From positions 1 through 52,603 of the forward strand of contig JAFIEF010000018.1 of NCBI GenBank assembly GCA_020832655.1: a stretch of DNA of 52,603 bases, in the 5' to 3' direction. This document shows, one piece after another, positions 1 to 7,738 of this stretch; within the stretch, counting starts at the first letter, position 1; every line of letters starts with the position of its first letter. Position numbers and translations under genes: made by a program. The notes under the pieces are model-generated. The model searched no databases. It was not told where the DNA came from and saw only the letters and a program-made list of their open reading frames with translations. This DNA comes from Paracoccaceae bacterium (lineage in GTDB: Bacteria > Pseudomonadota > Alphaproteobacteria > Rhodobacterales > Rhodobacteraceae).

Positions 1-17
1 AGAATGGCTGCGTGAAT

Positions 18-85
18 TCTACTGATGCACCCCGTTAAAAAGGGGGAGATTACCCTATGAACACCATGGGGAAAGTCATTAGCCA
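18..85 (+). other. possible transposase-like 5' fragment at window edge
   Basis: A short purine-rich leader (an AAAGGGGGAGA-like stretch) precedes ATG at 56. The reading frame begins MNTMGKVI and then runs into unrelated sequence, stopping after about 37 codons. The opening residues and leader remind me of IS21-type transposase starts, and contigs often break at insertion sequences. No terminal repeat is visible. It could equally be chance sequence downstream of the minus-strand gene that ends at 101. This is a weak inference only. Confidence 0.15.
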
Positions 86-100
86 AGCGCCCGTTGTACA

Positions 101-988
101 TCATTTTCTGATGTTTAGCGCATCAAGCACCGCACCAAAAGGCAGTTGTACTTGGCGAAGCTCATCGTAACCCATTTTGTCGATCACAGACTTGGCTAGC
201 GACCGCGCGGAGTCCAAGCTTTGGCCTTCCATTCGAGGAGTGGCACTTACAGGTTGATGTGCAGAAGACGGCGAGGGTCTCGAGGGTACTTTGTCTTCTG
301 ATCGGTACAGCACACGTTGCGAGTCAAGCAACTGCTCCACTACAGCAGGGATTGAATTCTTAGGAATGGGTAATTTCTTAAGGCGCCCTTCAAATATTTG
401 CTTCAATCCATCTCGGCGGAATTCGCCCCAAGGCTTAAGTAGCCAATTTGATCGAACCGCTTGCATGAAATCGGCGTAGGTCGAATCTGAACTAATACCT
501 GCTTCAAGTTTCGCCCTAGTGTCGTCGGAAAGGCTTGTGACAAACCGTTGCTGAATGTCATCTAACTCGTCCTGTGTCACGTGAGGAATGTGGTGGCTTC
601 CGTCTTCGAGATCTAGTGTCGAAGAAACAAACAACCTCATGTCTGACGTTCGGAGACATAGATTGGCTACAGCGTTTGTGCTAACGAACGCCTTCCAAAT
701 ATTTGGGCTTTCGACGAGCTTGGGCGCGACCACGTCTGCTCCGATACCATACAGTTTATCGCCCCCCTTCCAGCCGATTTGGCGTATTTCCGGAAAGTAG
801 GTTCCTAAGAACTTGGTCAAAGCGCCGGGACCGGCCGGAACATCAACTATCGAACGAATATCCAGATTTGGCACAGTCGTCATTATGAGGTCGTAGATTT
901 GCGTTCCGGACTTGGCCTGCCCCTCAAGGTCCATCAACGCAGTTCGGATTTCAGATAAAACTGAGTCTAGGTTTTCGGGTTCTTGCAT
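101..988 (-). CDS. hypothetical protein, AT-richer accessory gene
   Basis: I do not recognise this 295-residue protein. The start at 988 is chosen because AAGGAG lies 6 nt upstream; an upstream GTG at 1036 would place that ribosome site inside the gene. Residues about 25-80 hold a compact segment ending GALTKFLGTYFP followed by a GGDKLY turn, loosely like an OST-HTH/LOTUS winged helix; this is only a resemblance. The middle is mostly helical and rich in charged residues, and residues about 235-260 are a Ser/Pro-rich linker. No signal peptide or membrane segment is visible. Base composition is well below that of the neighbours (26 of 60 G+C at 361-420), which suggests transfer. It is followed by no obvious partner gene. 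Confidence 0.6.
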   Translation of the reverse strand: MQEPENLDSVLSEIRTALMDLEGQAKSGTQIYDLIMTTVPNLDIRSIVDVPAGPGALTKFLGTYFPEIRQIGWKGGDKLYGIGADVVAPKLVESPNIWKAFVSTNAVANLCLRTSDMRLFVSSTLDLEDGSHHIPHVTQDELDDIQQRFVTSLSDDTRAKLEAGISSDSTYADFMQAVRSNWLLKPWGEFRRDGLKQIFEGRLKKLPIPKNSIPAVVEQLLDSQRVLYRSEDKVPSRPSPSSAHQPVSATPRMEGQSLDSARSLAKSVIDKMGYDELRQVQLPFGAVLDALNIRK

Positions 989-1036
989 TGTCAGCTCCTT
1001 CGTTTGAAAGAAGTAGCGGGCCCACTTGCGAGCCAC

Positions 1037-1501
1037 GCTACCCTATTCTGTAACACGCCGGTTCAAAGCAACCAGCGAGGAGCTAGACGGTGTGGGTCTC
1101 ACCCCACATCCGCGCCAAACCCAGAGGACACTACACGGTTCGGCTGTTGGCAAGGTACGTGCCCCGCAGCCACATGGATCGCCCAAAAAATCAAAAGCTA
1201 GTAGATCCTTGGCCGCTTTTGATACAGCCTGATCATACAAGGGCAACCCGTGGCTACTGCCAACTGGTTCTTATGATGTAACGACTGACTCTGGCGGAAT
1301 CAAGCCAATAATCGCTTGTAGTTGTGATGCTCGCACCATGGCAGTTGTCGTTTAACATCACGATAACACGCCGAAAAAGGATTGTCCTTCCTACCCTTCA
1401 CCTCTTGCAGACTCCGGTTGACCCGGTCGCCTGACCCACATTCGTGAAATTAGCCACCATCAACCGATGATGGACGCGGTGCTCCTGCCCCCTCCGCAGC
1501 C
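1037..1501. other. gene-free intergenic stretch, 465 bp
   Basis: No reading frame here has a convincing start, ribosome site or family resemblance. Two inverted repeats are visible: TGTGGG/CCCACA around 1089-1107, and a 9-base pair of arms ATCAAAAGC (1190-1198) and GCTTTTGAT (1215-1223). Composition is AT-richer than the core genes up to roughly 1400, so the stretch probably belongs with the accessory gene to its left. The helicase at 1502 ends without a recognisable terminator hairpin. Confidence 0.5.
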
Positions 1502-4351
1502 TCACTTGCCCGTTTTCAGCCCCATCAGCGCGGCGGCGAAGGGGTTGTCGGGGTCGATCATGTCGGATTTGCGTGGTCCGGCGCTGTAATCGCGCGGCTT
1601 GTCAGCCTTGCGGCCCTTGGCAGGTTTGCCACCCTTGCCGCCTTTGGGCTTGTCCCCCTTGGGTTTGCCATCGGGGCGGCGCGCAGCACGATCTGCCCTG
1701 CCACCTGCTGCGGCAGGGCCACGCCCTTCGCGGCGCGGCTTGGGCGCCCAGGTGAAGCTGTAATAGACCTCGACCTCCGTCTCTGCAGGCTCGGGCTCGG
1801 CAGGTTCGGGCGCGCTGGCCGCGTCCGGCGGTGCGTGCCCCTCTGCCTCTGCCTGCGGCGCAGCTTCCGGCCCCTCGTTGACAGGGGCTTCTTCGATTGC
1901 GGGGGGCGGCGCGGTGGCGTCATCACTCTGGGCGGCATCAGGTGCCGCCTCGGCCGCTTGCACGGGCTTCGCCTTGGGCCGTTCGCCGCGCTCGGCCTTG
2001 TAGCCCAGCCCCTGCATCAGATCGGCGAATTGCTCCAGCGTGGTGCCGGTGATCGACAGCATGTCGGGCGTGGCTTCGAACCCGGCGCGGCTGTTGCAGG
2101 CGCGCAGCAGATCGGCCAGCCGTTCCAGCATGTCGATGCGGATCGCGCGCGCGCCCGACGGGCGATAGCCCGCCATGATGTAGTGATCTTCCGGCACCTC
2201 GGTCAGATGCGGGATCGTGACCAGCCCGGCGGGCGGGCTTTCGGGAAATTCCTGCAAACCCTGCGCCAGCGAGGCCAGCACCAGCCGCAGCCTTGTGGGG
2301 GCGGGTTTCAGCAATGCGGGCAGGAAGACCGTGTATTGCCCGAACCGCACCCCATGCTTGCGCAGCATCGCGCGCGCGTCCTGATCCAGCGCCTTGATAT
2401 CGGCCGCAATCCGCGCGCGCGGGATCACGCCCATCGCCTCTACCAGCTGGAAGGCCACGCCGCGCGCCAGCCCGGTCAGGGTTTCGTCGCGGGTCATGTT
2501 CAAAAGCGGCTCGAACAGGGCTGCGATCTTGCGGTCGATGAAATGCTGCAAGCGTCGTTGCACTTTCTGCGCGACATCCGGCCCGGCTTCGTCATCGACA
2601 AAGGCCGCGACTTGCGGGCGCAGCGCGTCATCGCCCGCGACCAGCTTGCCCACAGCCGTGTCGCCCCACATCAGCCCGCCCTGTTCGGTGAAATCGAATT
2701 CCGTATCAGGCGCGTTGTAGAACTTGTCGGCGCGCAGATGAAACAGCGGGGTCAGCGCCGCGACCGAGGCCTGTCGCAGCGTTCTGGCCTCATCGGCGCT
2801 GTCGGTCTTGTCCTGCCGGAAGCGGAAGCCTTCCAGACGGCCGATCAATTCGCCCTCGACCGTCACTTCGCCCTTGTCGTTCACCTCTGCCACAAGGCTC
2901 TCCTTCTGTTTCAACCGCCGCATCAGCACCGAGGTGCGCCGGTCGACAAATCGCTGCGTCAGCCGGTCATGCAAAGCATCCGACAAGCGGTCTTCTACAG
3001 CGCGCGTCGCCTGCCGCCAATGGTTTTCGTCATCCACCCAGCCCTTGCGCTGCGCAATATAGGTCCATGTGCGGATATATGCCAAACGCCGCGACAAGGC
3101 GTCGATATCGCCCTCTATCCGGTCGATGCGCTGGATCTGGCGCGCCAGCCAATCGGTGTCGATGCGGCCATCATGATGCAGGAAGGCAAAGACCTGTGTC
3201 AGCAGCGCGGCATGTTCAGCCGTGGAAATGCCGCGAAAATCAGGAATGCGGCACACATCCCATAACAGCCGCAAATCGCGCGCATCGCGCAGCCGGTCGT
3301 GGGTTTCGGGCTGGGCTGACAGGGTTTTCAGCGCAACCAGGTCATCGGCGTCGCGCGCGCGTGTCAGCCAGTCATTCCGGGTGTGCTGTTCCAGCGAGGC
3401 GATCAGCCGTTCGGGCGTGCCGAATTCCAGCCGCGCATTGCGCCATTGCAGGCGGCGGATGGGCAGGAACTGGTGGGTCTCTATCGCCTCTATGGCGTCG
3501 TCGGGCAGGGGGCGGGCTTCACCGGTCACGCCGAAACTGCCGTTATTCTGATAGCGGCCGGCGCGGCCCGCGATCTGGGCAAGCTCGTCATGGCCCAAGG
3601 GGCGCATGCGCCGCCCGTCAAACTTGGTGGTGGCCGAAAACGCCACATGGTTGATGTCCAGATTAAGCCCCATGCCGATGGCATCGGTGGCGACCAGATA
3701 ATCGACATCGCCGTTTTGATAAAGCTCCACCTGGGCATTGCGTGTGCGCGGGGAAAGCGCCCCCATCACCACTGCACAGCCGCCTTTCTGTCGGCGGATC
3801 AGCTCTGCAATGGCATACACATTTTCAACGCTGAAGCCCACAATCGCGCTGCGTGGCGGCATTCGGCTGATCTTTTTCGAACCTGTGTAGCTAAGCTGGG
3901 ACAAACGCTCGCGGCGCTGGAACTGCACTTGCGGGACCAGCGCGGCGATGGCGGGGCGCATCGTGTCCGACCCCATGAACAGGGTTTCATGCAAGCCCCG
4001 CGCCTGCAGCAGCCGCTCGGTAAAGACATGGCCGCGTTCGGGATCGGCGCAAAGCTGGATTTCATCGATGGCGACGAAATCGGCGCCAATTTCCAGTGGC
4101 ATGGCTTCGACCGTGCAGACCCAGTATTGCGCGCGCAGCGGCACGATGCGTTCCTCGCCCGTGACCAGCGCCACGCAATCGGGACCACGCAGCGCGCGGA
4201 TGCGGTCATAAACCTCGCGCGCCAGCAGGCGCAGTGGCAGCCCGATGACGCCGCTGCGATGCGCCAGCATCCGTTCGATGGCGTAATGTGTCTTGCCCGT
4301 ATTGGTGGGGCCAAGCACGGCGATGCTGCGCGCCTGTGCGCGAATATTCAT
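1502..4351 (-). CDS. SUV3-like superfamily 2 RNA helicase with basic C-terminal tail
   Basis: This 949-residue protein is an ATP-dependent helicase of the SUV3 / mitochondrial-degradosome type, which unwinds RNA. Walker A GPTNTGKT is at residues 14-21 and the Walker B variant DEIQ at 96-99. The second RecA-like domain carries the ATDAIGMGLNLDINHVAF and QIAGRAGR motifs typical of the family. From about residue 790 the protein becomes Ala/Pro/Glu-rich and then Lys/Arg/Gly-rich (KPKGDKPKGGKGGK), a likely RNA-binding tail, making it longer than SUV3 cores. The start is the ATG at 4351. In many alphaproteobacteria this helicase is followed by an S4-domain protein, a ferredoxin and CarD; none of these is present here. 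A 30-bp gap separates it from the upstream TPR gene on the same strand. Confidence 0.9.
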   Translation of the reverse strand: MNIRAQARSIAVLGPTNTGKTHYAIERMLAHRSGVIGLPLRLLAREVYDRIRALRGPDCVALVTGEERIVPLRAQYWVCTVEAMPLEIGADFVAIDEIQLCADPERGHVFTERLLQARGLHETLFMGSDTMRPAIAALVPQVQFQRRERLSQLSYTGSKKISRMPPRSAIVGFSVENVYAIAELIRRQKGGCAVVMGALSPRTRNAQVELYQNGDVDYLVATDAIGMGLNLDINHVAFSATTKFDGRRMRPLGHDELAQIAGRAGRYQNNGSFGVTGEARPLPDDAIEAIETHQFLPIRRLQWRNARLEFGTPERLIASLEQHTRNDWLTRARDADDLVALKTLSAQPETHDRLRDARDLRLLWDVCRIPDFRGISTAEHAALLTQVFAFLHHDGRIDTDWLARQIQRIDRIEGDIDALSRRLAYIRTWTYIAQRKGWVDDENHWRQATRAVEDRLSDALHDRLTQRFVDRRTSVLMRRLKQKESLVAEVNDKGEVTVEGELIGRLEGFRFRQDKTDSADEARTLRQASVAALTPLFHLRADKFYNAPDTEFDFTEQGGLMWGDTAVGKLVAGDDALRPQVAAFVDDEAGPDVAQKVQRRLQHFIDRKIAALFEPLLNMTRDETLTGLARGVAFQLVEAMGVIPRARIAADIKALDQDARAMLRKHGVRFGQYTVFLPALLKPAPTRLRLVLASLAQGLQEFPESPPAGLVTIPHLTEVPEDHYIMAGYRPSGARAIRIDMLERLADLLRACNSRAGFEATPDMLSITGTTLEQFADLMQGLGYKAERGERPKAKPVQAAEAAPDAAQSDDATAPPPAIEEAPVNEGPEAAPQAEAEGHAPPDAASAPEPAEPEPAETEVEVYYSFTWAPKPRREGRGPAAAGGRADRAARRPDGKPKGDKPKGGKGGKPAKGRKADKPRDYSAGPRKSDMIDPDNPFAAALMGLKTGK

Positions 4352-4381
4352 CCGCCACCCCCTGCGGTTTGCCCTGGTCGA

Positions 4382-4942
4382 TCAGAGCGCGAGACCCTGC
4401 AATTTCCGGTCCAGCCGTTCGAGCGCGGCTTTTATGTCATCGCGATGCGGATGTATAGCCGCAGCGGCTTGCAGCGCGCGGCGGGCATCTTCGGGCCGGT
4501 CGGTGTCTTCCAATATCCGGCCAAGCCCGATCAGCGCTGCGAAATGATGCGGATTGCGCGCCAGTGTTTCCTGAAGATCTGCCAGTGCCAGCCCGTAATT
4601 ATTGGCCATGAACCATGCTGTGGCGCGCAGATACCAGCCTTCGGCGAAATCGGGGGCGTGGTCGATCAGCGCCGAAAGATGGGCAATCGCGGCCTCGGTA
4701 TCGCCCTGATCCAGCGCATCCTGGCCGCGTTGCAGCAGCAGATCGGCGCTGGCCGAGCCAGAGCGCGACCACAGCCGCTGAAGCTGTCGTTCCACCCGGC
4801 GCCAGTTTTCCAGTTCCGGTGCGCGCAACTGTTCCAGCAATGCCTGCGTCTGCGCCTCTGGCGTGTCGGCAAAGGCCGGTTGCGCCATAGTCAGGGCAAA
4901 TGCCGCAACGACAGGATTGAGAATGCGCGGACGAATGGTCAT
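4382..4942 (-). CDS. secreted tetratricopeptide-repeat protein
   Basis: The protein has about 186 residues. The chosen start gives a clean Sec-type signal peptide (MTIRPRILNP, a hydrophobic stretch, then AFA before DTPEAQ), which suggests a periplasmic product. An in-frame GTG at 4978 would add 12 residues and hide the signal, so 4942 is preferred, although neither start has a strong ribosome site. The body is helical with TPR-like pairs (residues about 60-175: GQDALDQGDTEAAIAHLSAL, AEGWYLRATAWFMANNYGLA, AALIGLGRILEDTDRPEDA), a protein-protein interaction scaffold. Function is not predictable beyond that. It probably shares a transcript with the helicase downstream and diverges from the SCP2 gene at 5008. 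Confidence 0.8.
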   Translation of the reverse strand: MTIRPRILNPVVAAFALTMAQPAFADTPEAQTQALLEQLRAPELENWRRVERQLQRLWSRSGSASADLLLQRGQDALDQGDTEAAIAHLSALIDHAPDFAEGWYLRATAWFMANNYGLALADLQETLARNPHHFAALIGLGRILEDTDRPEDARRALQAAAAIHPHRDDIKAALERLDRKLQGLAL

Positions 4943-5007
4943 ATTGCGCAATGTAACGTATCGCGGCGGCAATTCCACTGCCCCGCCATCACAAATCGGA
5001 GCACGAC

Positions 5008-5295
5008 ATGAGCGACATCCTCTCTCACGCCATTGCCGCCCTGGCCGAGAAACTCGGCGACGGGTTTGACGGCAGCGCCAAGTTTCACATCGAGGGCGAG
5101 GGCAGCATCATTGTTGACAGCGATGGTGTGCGCGAAGGCGATGACGACACCGATGTCACCATGACCGCCAGCGCCGAAACCTTTCAGGGCATCATCGAGG
5201 GCGATGTGAACCCGACAATGGCCTTCATGTCCGGCAAGCTGAAGATCGACGGCAATATGGGTGCCGCGATGAAGCTGGGTGCGGCGCTGAGCTGA
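5008..5295 (+). CDS. SCP2 sterol-binding domain protein
   Basis: A 95-residue protein consisting of a single SCP2-type lipid-binding fold. The family hallmarks are visible: the variable strand-rich centre (DTDVTMTASAETF), the GDVNPTMAFMSGKLKIDGNMG motif and a C-terminal helix. Members bind hydrophobic ligands such as fatty-acyl chains, but the ligand of this stand-alone bacterial form is unknown. It ends 5 bp before the alpha/beta hydrolase, so the two are probably co-transcribed, and the hydrolase may act on a lipid ester. The promoter region is shared with the divergent TPR gene. Confidence 0.9.
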   Translation: MSDILSHAIAALAEKLGDGFDGSAKFHIEGEGSIIVDSDGVREGDDDTDVTMTASAETFQGIIEGDVNPTMAFMSGKLKIDGNMGAAMKLGAALS

Positions 5296-5300
5296 CCGGC

Positions 5301-6233
5301 ATGTCCGCCCCGTTTCATGCCCGGATTGCCGACGCCCCGCCCCCGGCGCGGGTTGACTGGCTGACGGCAGAAGACGGCACAAAGCTGCGGCTGGCGCTGT
5401 GGCCGGTTGGCCCGCGCGGCGTGGTGGTGGTCTTTCCCGGCCGCACCGAGATGATCGAGAAATATGGCCGTGTCGTTGCCGATCTGGCCGCGCGCGGCTA
5501 TGGCGCGGCGGTCATCGACTGGCGCGGGCAGGGGCTGTCGGATCGGGTGCCGGGCCGCCCGCTTCTGGGCGATGTGGGCGATTTTGCCGAGTTTCAGCTC
5601 GATGTGGCGGCCCTGCGCCGCGCGCTGGACGCGCATGTGGGCGAAGCCCCGCGATTCGTGCTGGCGCATTCGATGGGGGGCTGCATTGCGCTGCGCGCGC
5701 TGATGGACGGGTTTGCGGCCCGTGCGGTGGCGTTCAGCGCGCCGATGTGGGGCTTGCCGCTTACCCCGGCGCTGCGCCGTGCGGTTGTGGTCATGACCTC
5801 TGCCTTGCGGCTGGCGCGGCTGGATCTGCGCGAGATCCCCAATGCGGGGATAGAATTCCGGCTATGGGAAAACCCGTTCGATGATAATGAACTGACCCGC
5901 GACCGCGCCACATATGAATGGTTGCAGGCGCAGCTTCTTGCCTGCCCGGAATTGCGTCTGGGTGCGCCATCCTTGCGCTGGCTGGTCGCGGCGCTGGCCG
6001 AAACCACAGTGCTGGCGCAGCGCCGCTCGCCAAAGCTGCCCGCCTATTGTGGCTTGGGTTCGGGTGAAAAGCTGGTCTCGCCACAGGCGATCGAGGCGCG
6101 CATGGCGGACTGGCCCGACGGCCGGCTGGAGGTGTTTGAAGGCGCGCTGCATGAATTGATGATGGAACAGCCCGATACGCGCGCGCGCTTTCTGACGGCG
6201 TGTTGCGCGCTGTTCGATGATGCTGGCGACTGA
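5301..6233 (+). CDS. alpha/beta hydrolase (lysophospholipase / monoacylglycerol lipase type)
   Basis: A 310-residue serine hydrolase of the S33 / lysophospholipase-like group. The nucleophile elbow AHSMGG places Ser124, and the C-terminal catalytic His is likely His284 in GALHELMMEQ. The expected acid sits in GSGEKLVS, where a Glu stands in place of the more usual Asp; either residue can serve. The oxyanion-loop region FPGRTEMIEKY and the DWRGQGLSDR strand-turn match PldB-like enzymes. No signal peptide is visible, so it is probably cytoplasmic or peripherally membrane-bound. It lies 5 bp after the SCP2 gene. Substrate is inferred to be a lipid ester or acylglycerol, not demonstrated. Confidence 0.88.
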   Translation: MSAPFHARIADAPPPARVDWLTAEDGTKLRLALWPVGPRGVVVVFPGRTEMIEKYGRVVADLAARGYGAAVIDWRGQGLSDRVPGRPLLGDVGDFAEFQLDVAALRRALDAHVGEAPRFVLAHSMGGCIALRALMDGFAARAVAFSAPMWGLPLTPALRRAVVVMTSALRLARLDLREIPNAGIEFRLWENPFDDNELTRDRATYEWLQAQLLACPELRLGAPSLRWLVAALAETTVLAQRRSPKLPAYCGLGSGEKLVSPQAIEARMADWPDGRLEVFEGALHELMMEQPDTRARFLTACCALFDDAGD

Positions 6234-6269
6234 CATAAATGCGATAAATCACGGCGATCAGAGGACAAG

Positions 6270-6590
6270 ATGACGCTGACAATCTATGGAATCAAGACAT
6301 GTGACACTTGCCGCAAGGCGCGCAAGGCATTGCCGCAGGCCGCGTTTCATGATGTGCGAGAGACGCCGCTGGATGCGGCGCTGCTGGCAAGGTTTCTGGA
6401 TCGGTTCGGTGATGCGCTGGTCAACCGTGCCTCAACCACATGGCGAGGCCTGTCAGAAGATGACAGGCTGCGCAGCGCGGCAGAGTTGTTGAGCGAGCAC
6501 CCGACGCTGATGAAGCGTCCGGTCATCGATACCGGGCAGGATTTGCATCTGGGCTGGAAAAAGGATGTCCAGTCGGCGCTGGGGCTGTAG
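6270..6590 (+). CDS. ArsC/Spx-family thioredoxin-fold protein (YffB-like)
   Basis: A 106-residue ArsC-like protein starting IYGIKTCDTCRKARKAL; the CxxC pair is at residues 11-14. The arsenate-reductase fold continues through TTWRGLS and a MKRPVI strand near residue 85, as in YffB and other Spx/ArsC-related proteins. True arsenate reductases of this fold use one Cys and conserved Arg residues, so the CDTC form suggests a glutathione- or thiol-dependent reductase of unknown substrate. A 36-bp gap follows the hydrolase, and a hairpin at 6596 closes the run. Confidence 0.85.
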   Translation: MTLTIYGIKTCDTCRKARKALPQAAFHDVRETPLDAALLARFLDRFGDALVNRASTTWRGLSEDDRLRSAAELLSEHPTLMKRPVIDTGQDLHLGWKKDVQSALGL

Positions 6591-6595
6591 GAAAC

Positions 6596-6624
6596 GGCCC
6601 CGCCAGCGCTGGCGCGGCGGGGCC
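6596..6624. terminator. hairpin between convergent genes
   Basis: A 9-bp perfect stem (GGCCCCGCC with GGCGGGGCC) and an 11-nt loop lie between the ArsC-like gene and the cold-shock gene that faces it. There is no clear T-run on either side, so termination in either direction is an inference from position. Confidence 0.55.
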
Positions 6625-6631
6625 GAGGTGG

Positions 6632-6838
6632 TTACAACAGCTTCAGCTCAGCGGCTGATTCGCGCCCATCACGTCCGGCGCGCAACTCGTAGGAAATCTT
6701 CTGGTCGTCTGCGAGGCCAGTCAGCCCCGCGCGCTCGACCGCAGAGATATGCACGAACACATCTTTGCCCCCGCCATCAGGGGCGATAAAGCCATAGCCC
6801 TTTGTCGTGTTGAACCATTTCACAGTACCTGTGGGCAT
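6632..6838 (-). CDS. cold-shock domain protein
   Basis: A 68-residue single-domain CspA-type nucleic-acid chaperone. RNP1 is KGYGFIAP and RNP2 is VFVHIS, both intact, with the opening TGTVKWFN typical of the family. It binds single-stranded RNA/DNA and melts secondary structure. The 5' region up to about 7000 on the plus strand holds no other gene and may carry a long leader, as for many csp mRNAs, but I cannot define the transcription start. A DEAD-box RNA helicase gene lies 1 kb away, a functionally related neighbour. Confidence 0.93.
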   Translation of the reverse strand: MPTGTVKWFNTTKGYGFIAPDGGGKDVFVHISAVERAGLTGLADDQKISYELRAGRDGRESAAELKLL

Positions 6839-7047
6839 CCGTCCACTCCGTGTTTCCGTTTTCCTTGGCAGTATTGCCTTTGGGTCGTTCAGCCAGATTC
6901 TAGTGCCGGCTGCGAAAACAGGGCGGTCGTAGAAACTCTGTCATCCCAGGCAAATTCTGCCACAGCCGGGTTAAAACGCAAGAGCTTTGGCCTTAACTAG
7001 GGGCGAGGGTGTGTTCTGCGCCCGATTCTTCACGGTTTGGGGATGCT

Positions 7048-7404
7048 ATGCGCAATGCAGCACTGATACTGGGCCTGATCGGCGGATTATGGGGAATGCT
7101 GGTCGGGTTTTTCAGCTTCGGCTACACCGATCTGCTGATTCGCTTCCCCGAACTGTCCGAGATTACGGGCGGTGTTGCCAATATGGGACTGATCCGCGCC
7201 ATGAGCCTGCTGGCCCCGGTGATGGCGATCGCGGGCGGGGCAATGGCGCGCTCGGCCAATATGCCGGCCGGGGTGTTGCTGCTGGCCTCGGCGGTGGGGA
7301 TGTATGTGACCTTCGGCTTCGGGGTCTTCACCATGTTCCCGATCACCATGTGCGCGCTGGCGGGTGCGCTGGCGCTGGCCGCGCGCCAGCCCGATCCGCA
7401 TTAA
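7048..7404 (+). CDS. small integral membrane protein of unknown function
   Basis: A 118-residue hydrophobic protein with about four predicted membrane segments (residues about 2-24, 42-64, 70-92 and 94-113). The ATG at 7048 is preferred over a GTG at 7009 because a purine-rich GGTTTGGGG lies just upstream and the protein then opens with a membrane helix. I recognise no motif; small Rhodobacteraceae membrane proteins of this kind are usually annotated as DUF or hypothetical. Its stop codon lies within the left arm of a hairpin at 7401. Confidence 0.7.
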   Translation: MRNAALILGLIGGLWGMLVGFFSFGYTDLLIRFPELSEITGGVANMGLIRAMSLLAPVMAIAGGAMARSANMPAGVLLLASAVGMYVTFGFGVFTMFPITMCALAGALALAARQPDPH

Positions 7405-7450
7405 AGCGTTTAGGCTTTTCGTTGAATCGCCTTCAATGCTTTAACCTTTT
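7401..7450 (+). terminator. putative terminator after the small membrane protein gene
   Basis: Arms TTAAAGC (7401-7407) and GCTTTAA (7438-7444) pair around an inner stem TTGAA/TTCAA (7422-7436), followed by CCTTTTGTT. The left arm contains the stop codon. It is a plausible intrinsic terminator, but the stem is AT-rich. Confidence 0.45.
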
Positions 7451-7738
7451 GTTCTGTCGCAATTTCGAACCGAACCGAAGGTCCGCGCAAGCGAAAAAGT
7501 CTGTCAACTTTTTCTGAAATTGCTTTAAACCTTGACATAACCGCCCCGAACCGCCATCTGCGCCTTAGTCGCAACCTGCCGCGTGAGCATTTGACCCGTT
7601 GCGATCAGGGCATGAGGCCCGCCCATTGCTTCCCGACATCACGCGTGGGGGGCGGCGCATCCGACATGCGCCCCCAAACCCGCCCCGGAACATTCCGGGG
7701 CATTTCGCCTGTGCAAACAGGTTGCGAGAGGACAGATT
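7405..7738 (+). promoter_or_regulatory. intergenic region with promoter and structured leader of the DEAD-box helicase
   Basis: A TTGACA at 7532-7537 is followed 17 nt later by CATCTG (7555-7560), a possible sigma-70 promoter with a weak -10. Upstream, GCAATTTC (7459-7466) can pair with GAAATTGC (7516-7523) around an inner AAAAAGT/ACTTTTT stem. Downstream, two consecutive hairpins occupy the presumed leader: 7649-7675 (with a 2-nt bulge) and 7682-7701 (GCCCCGGAA/TTCCGGGGC). The leader would be about 170 nt. Cold-responsive control by analogy with other RNA-helicase mRNAs is an inference. Confidence 0.45.

Noticed and set aside
1089-1107. Short hairpin considered as part of a tRNA
   Set aside because: No acceptor stem, anticodon arm or T arm can be completed around it.
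3383-5011. A 542-codon open frame on the plus strand
   Set aside because: It lies opposite the SUV3-like helicase and TPR genes, has Gln/Arg/His-rich composition typical of antisense frames in GC-rich DNA, and matches nothing recognisable.
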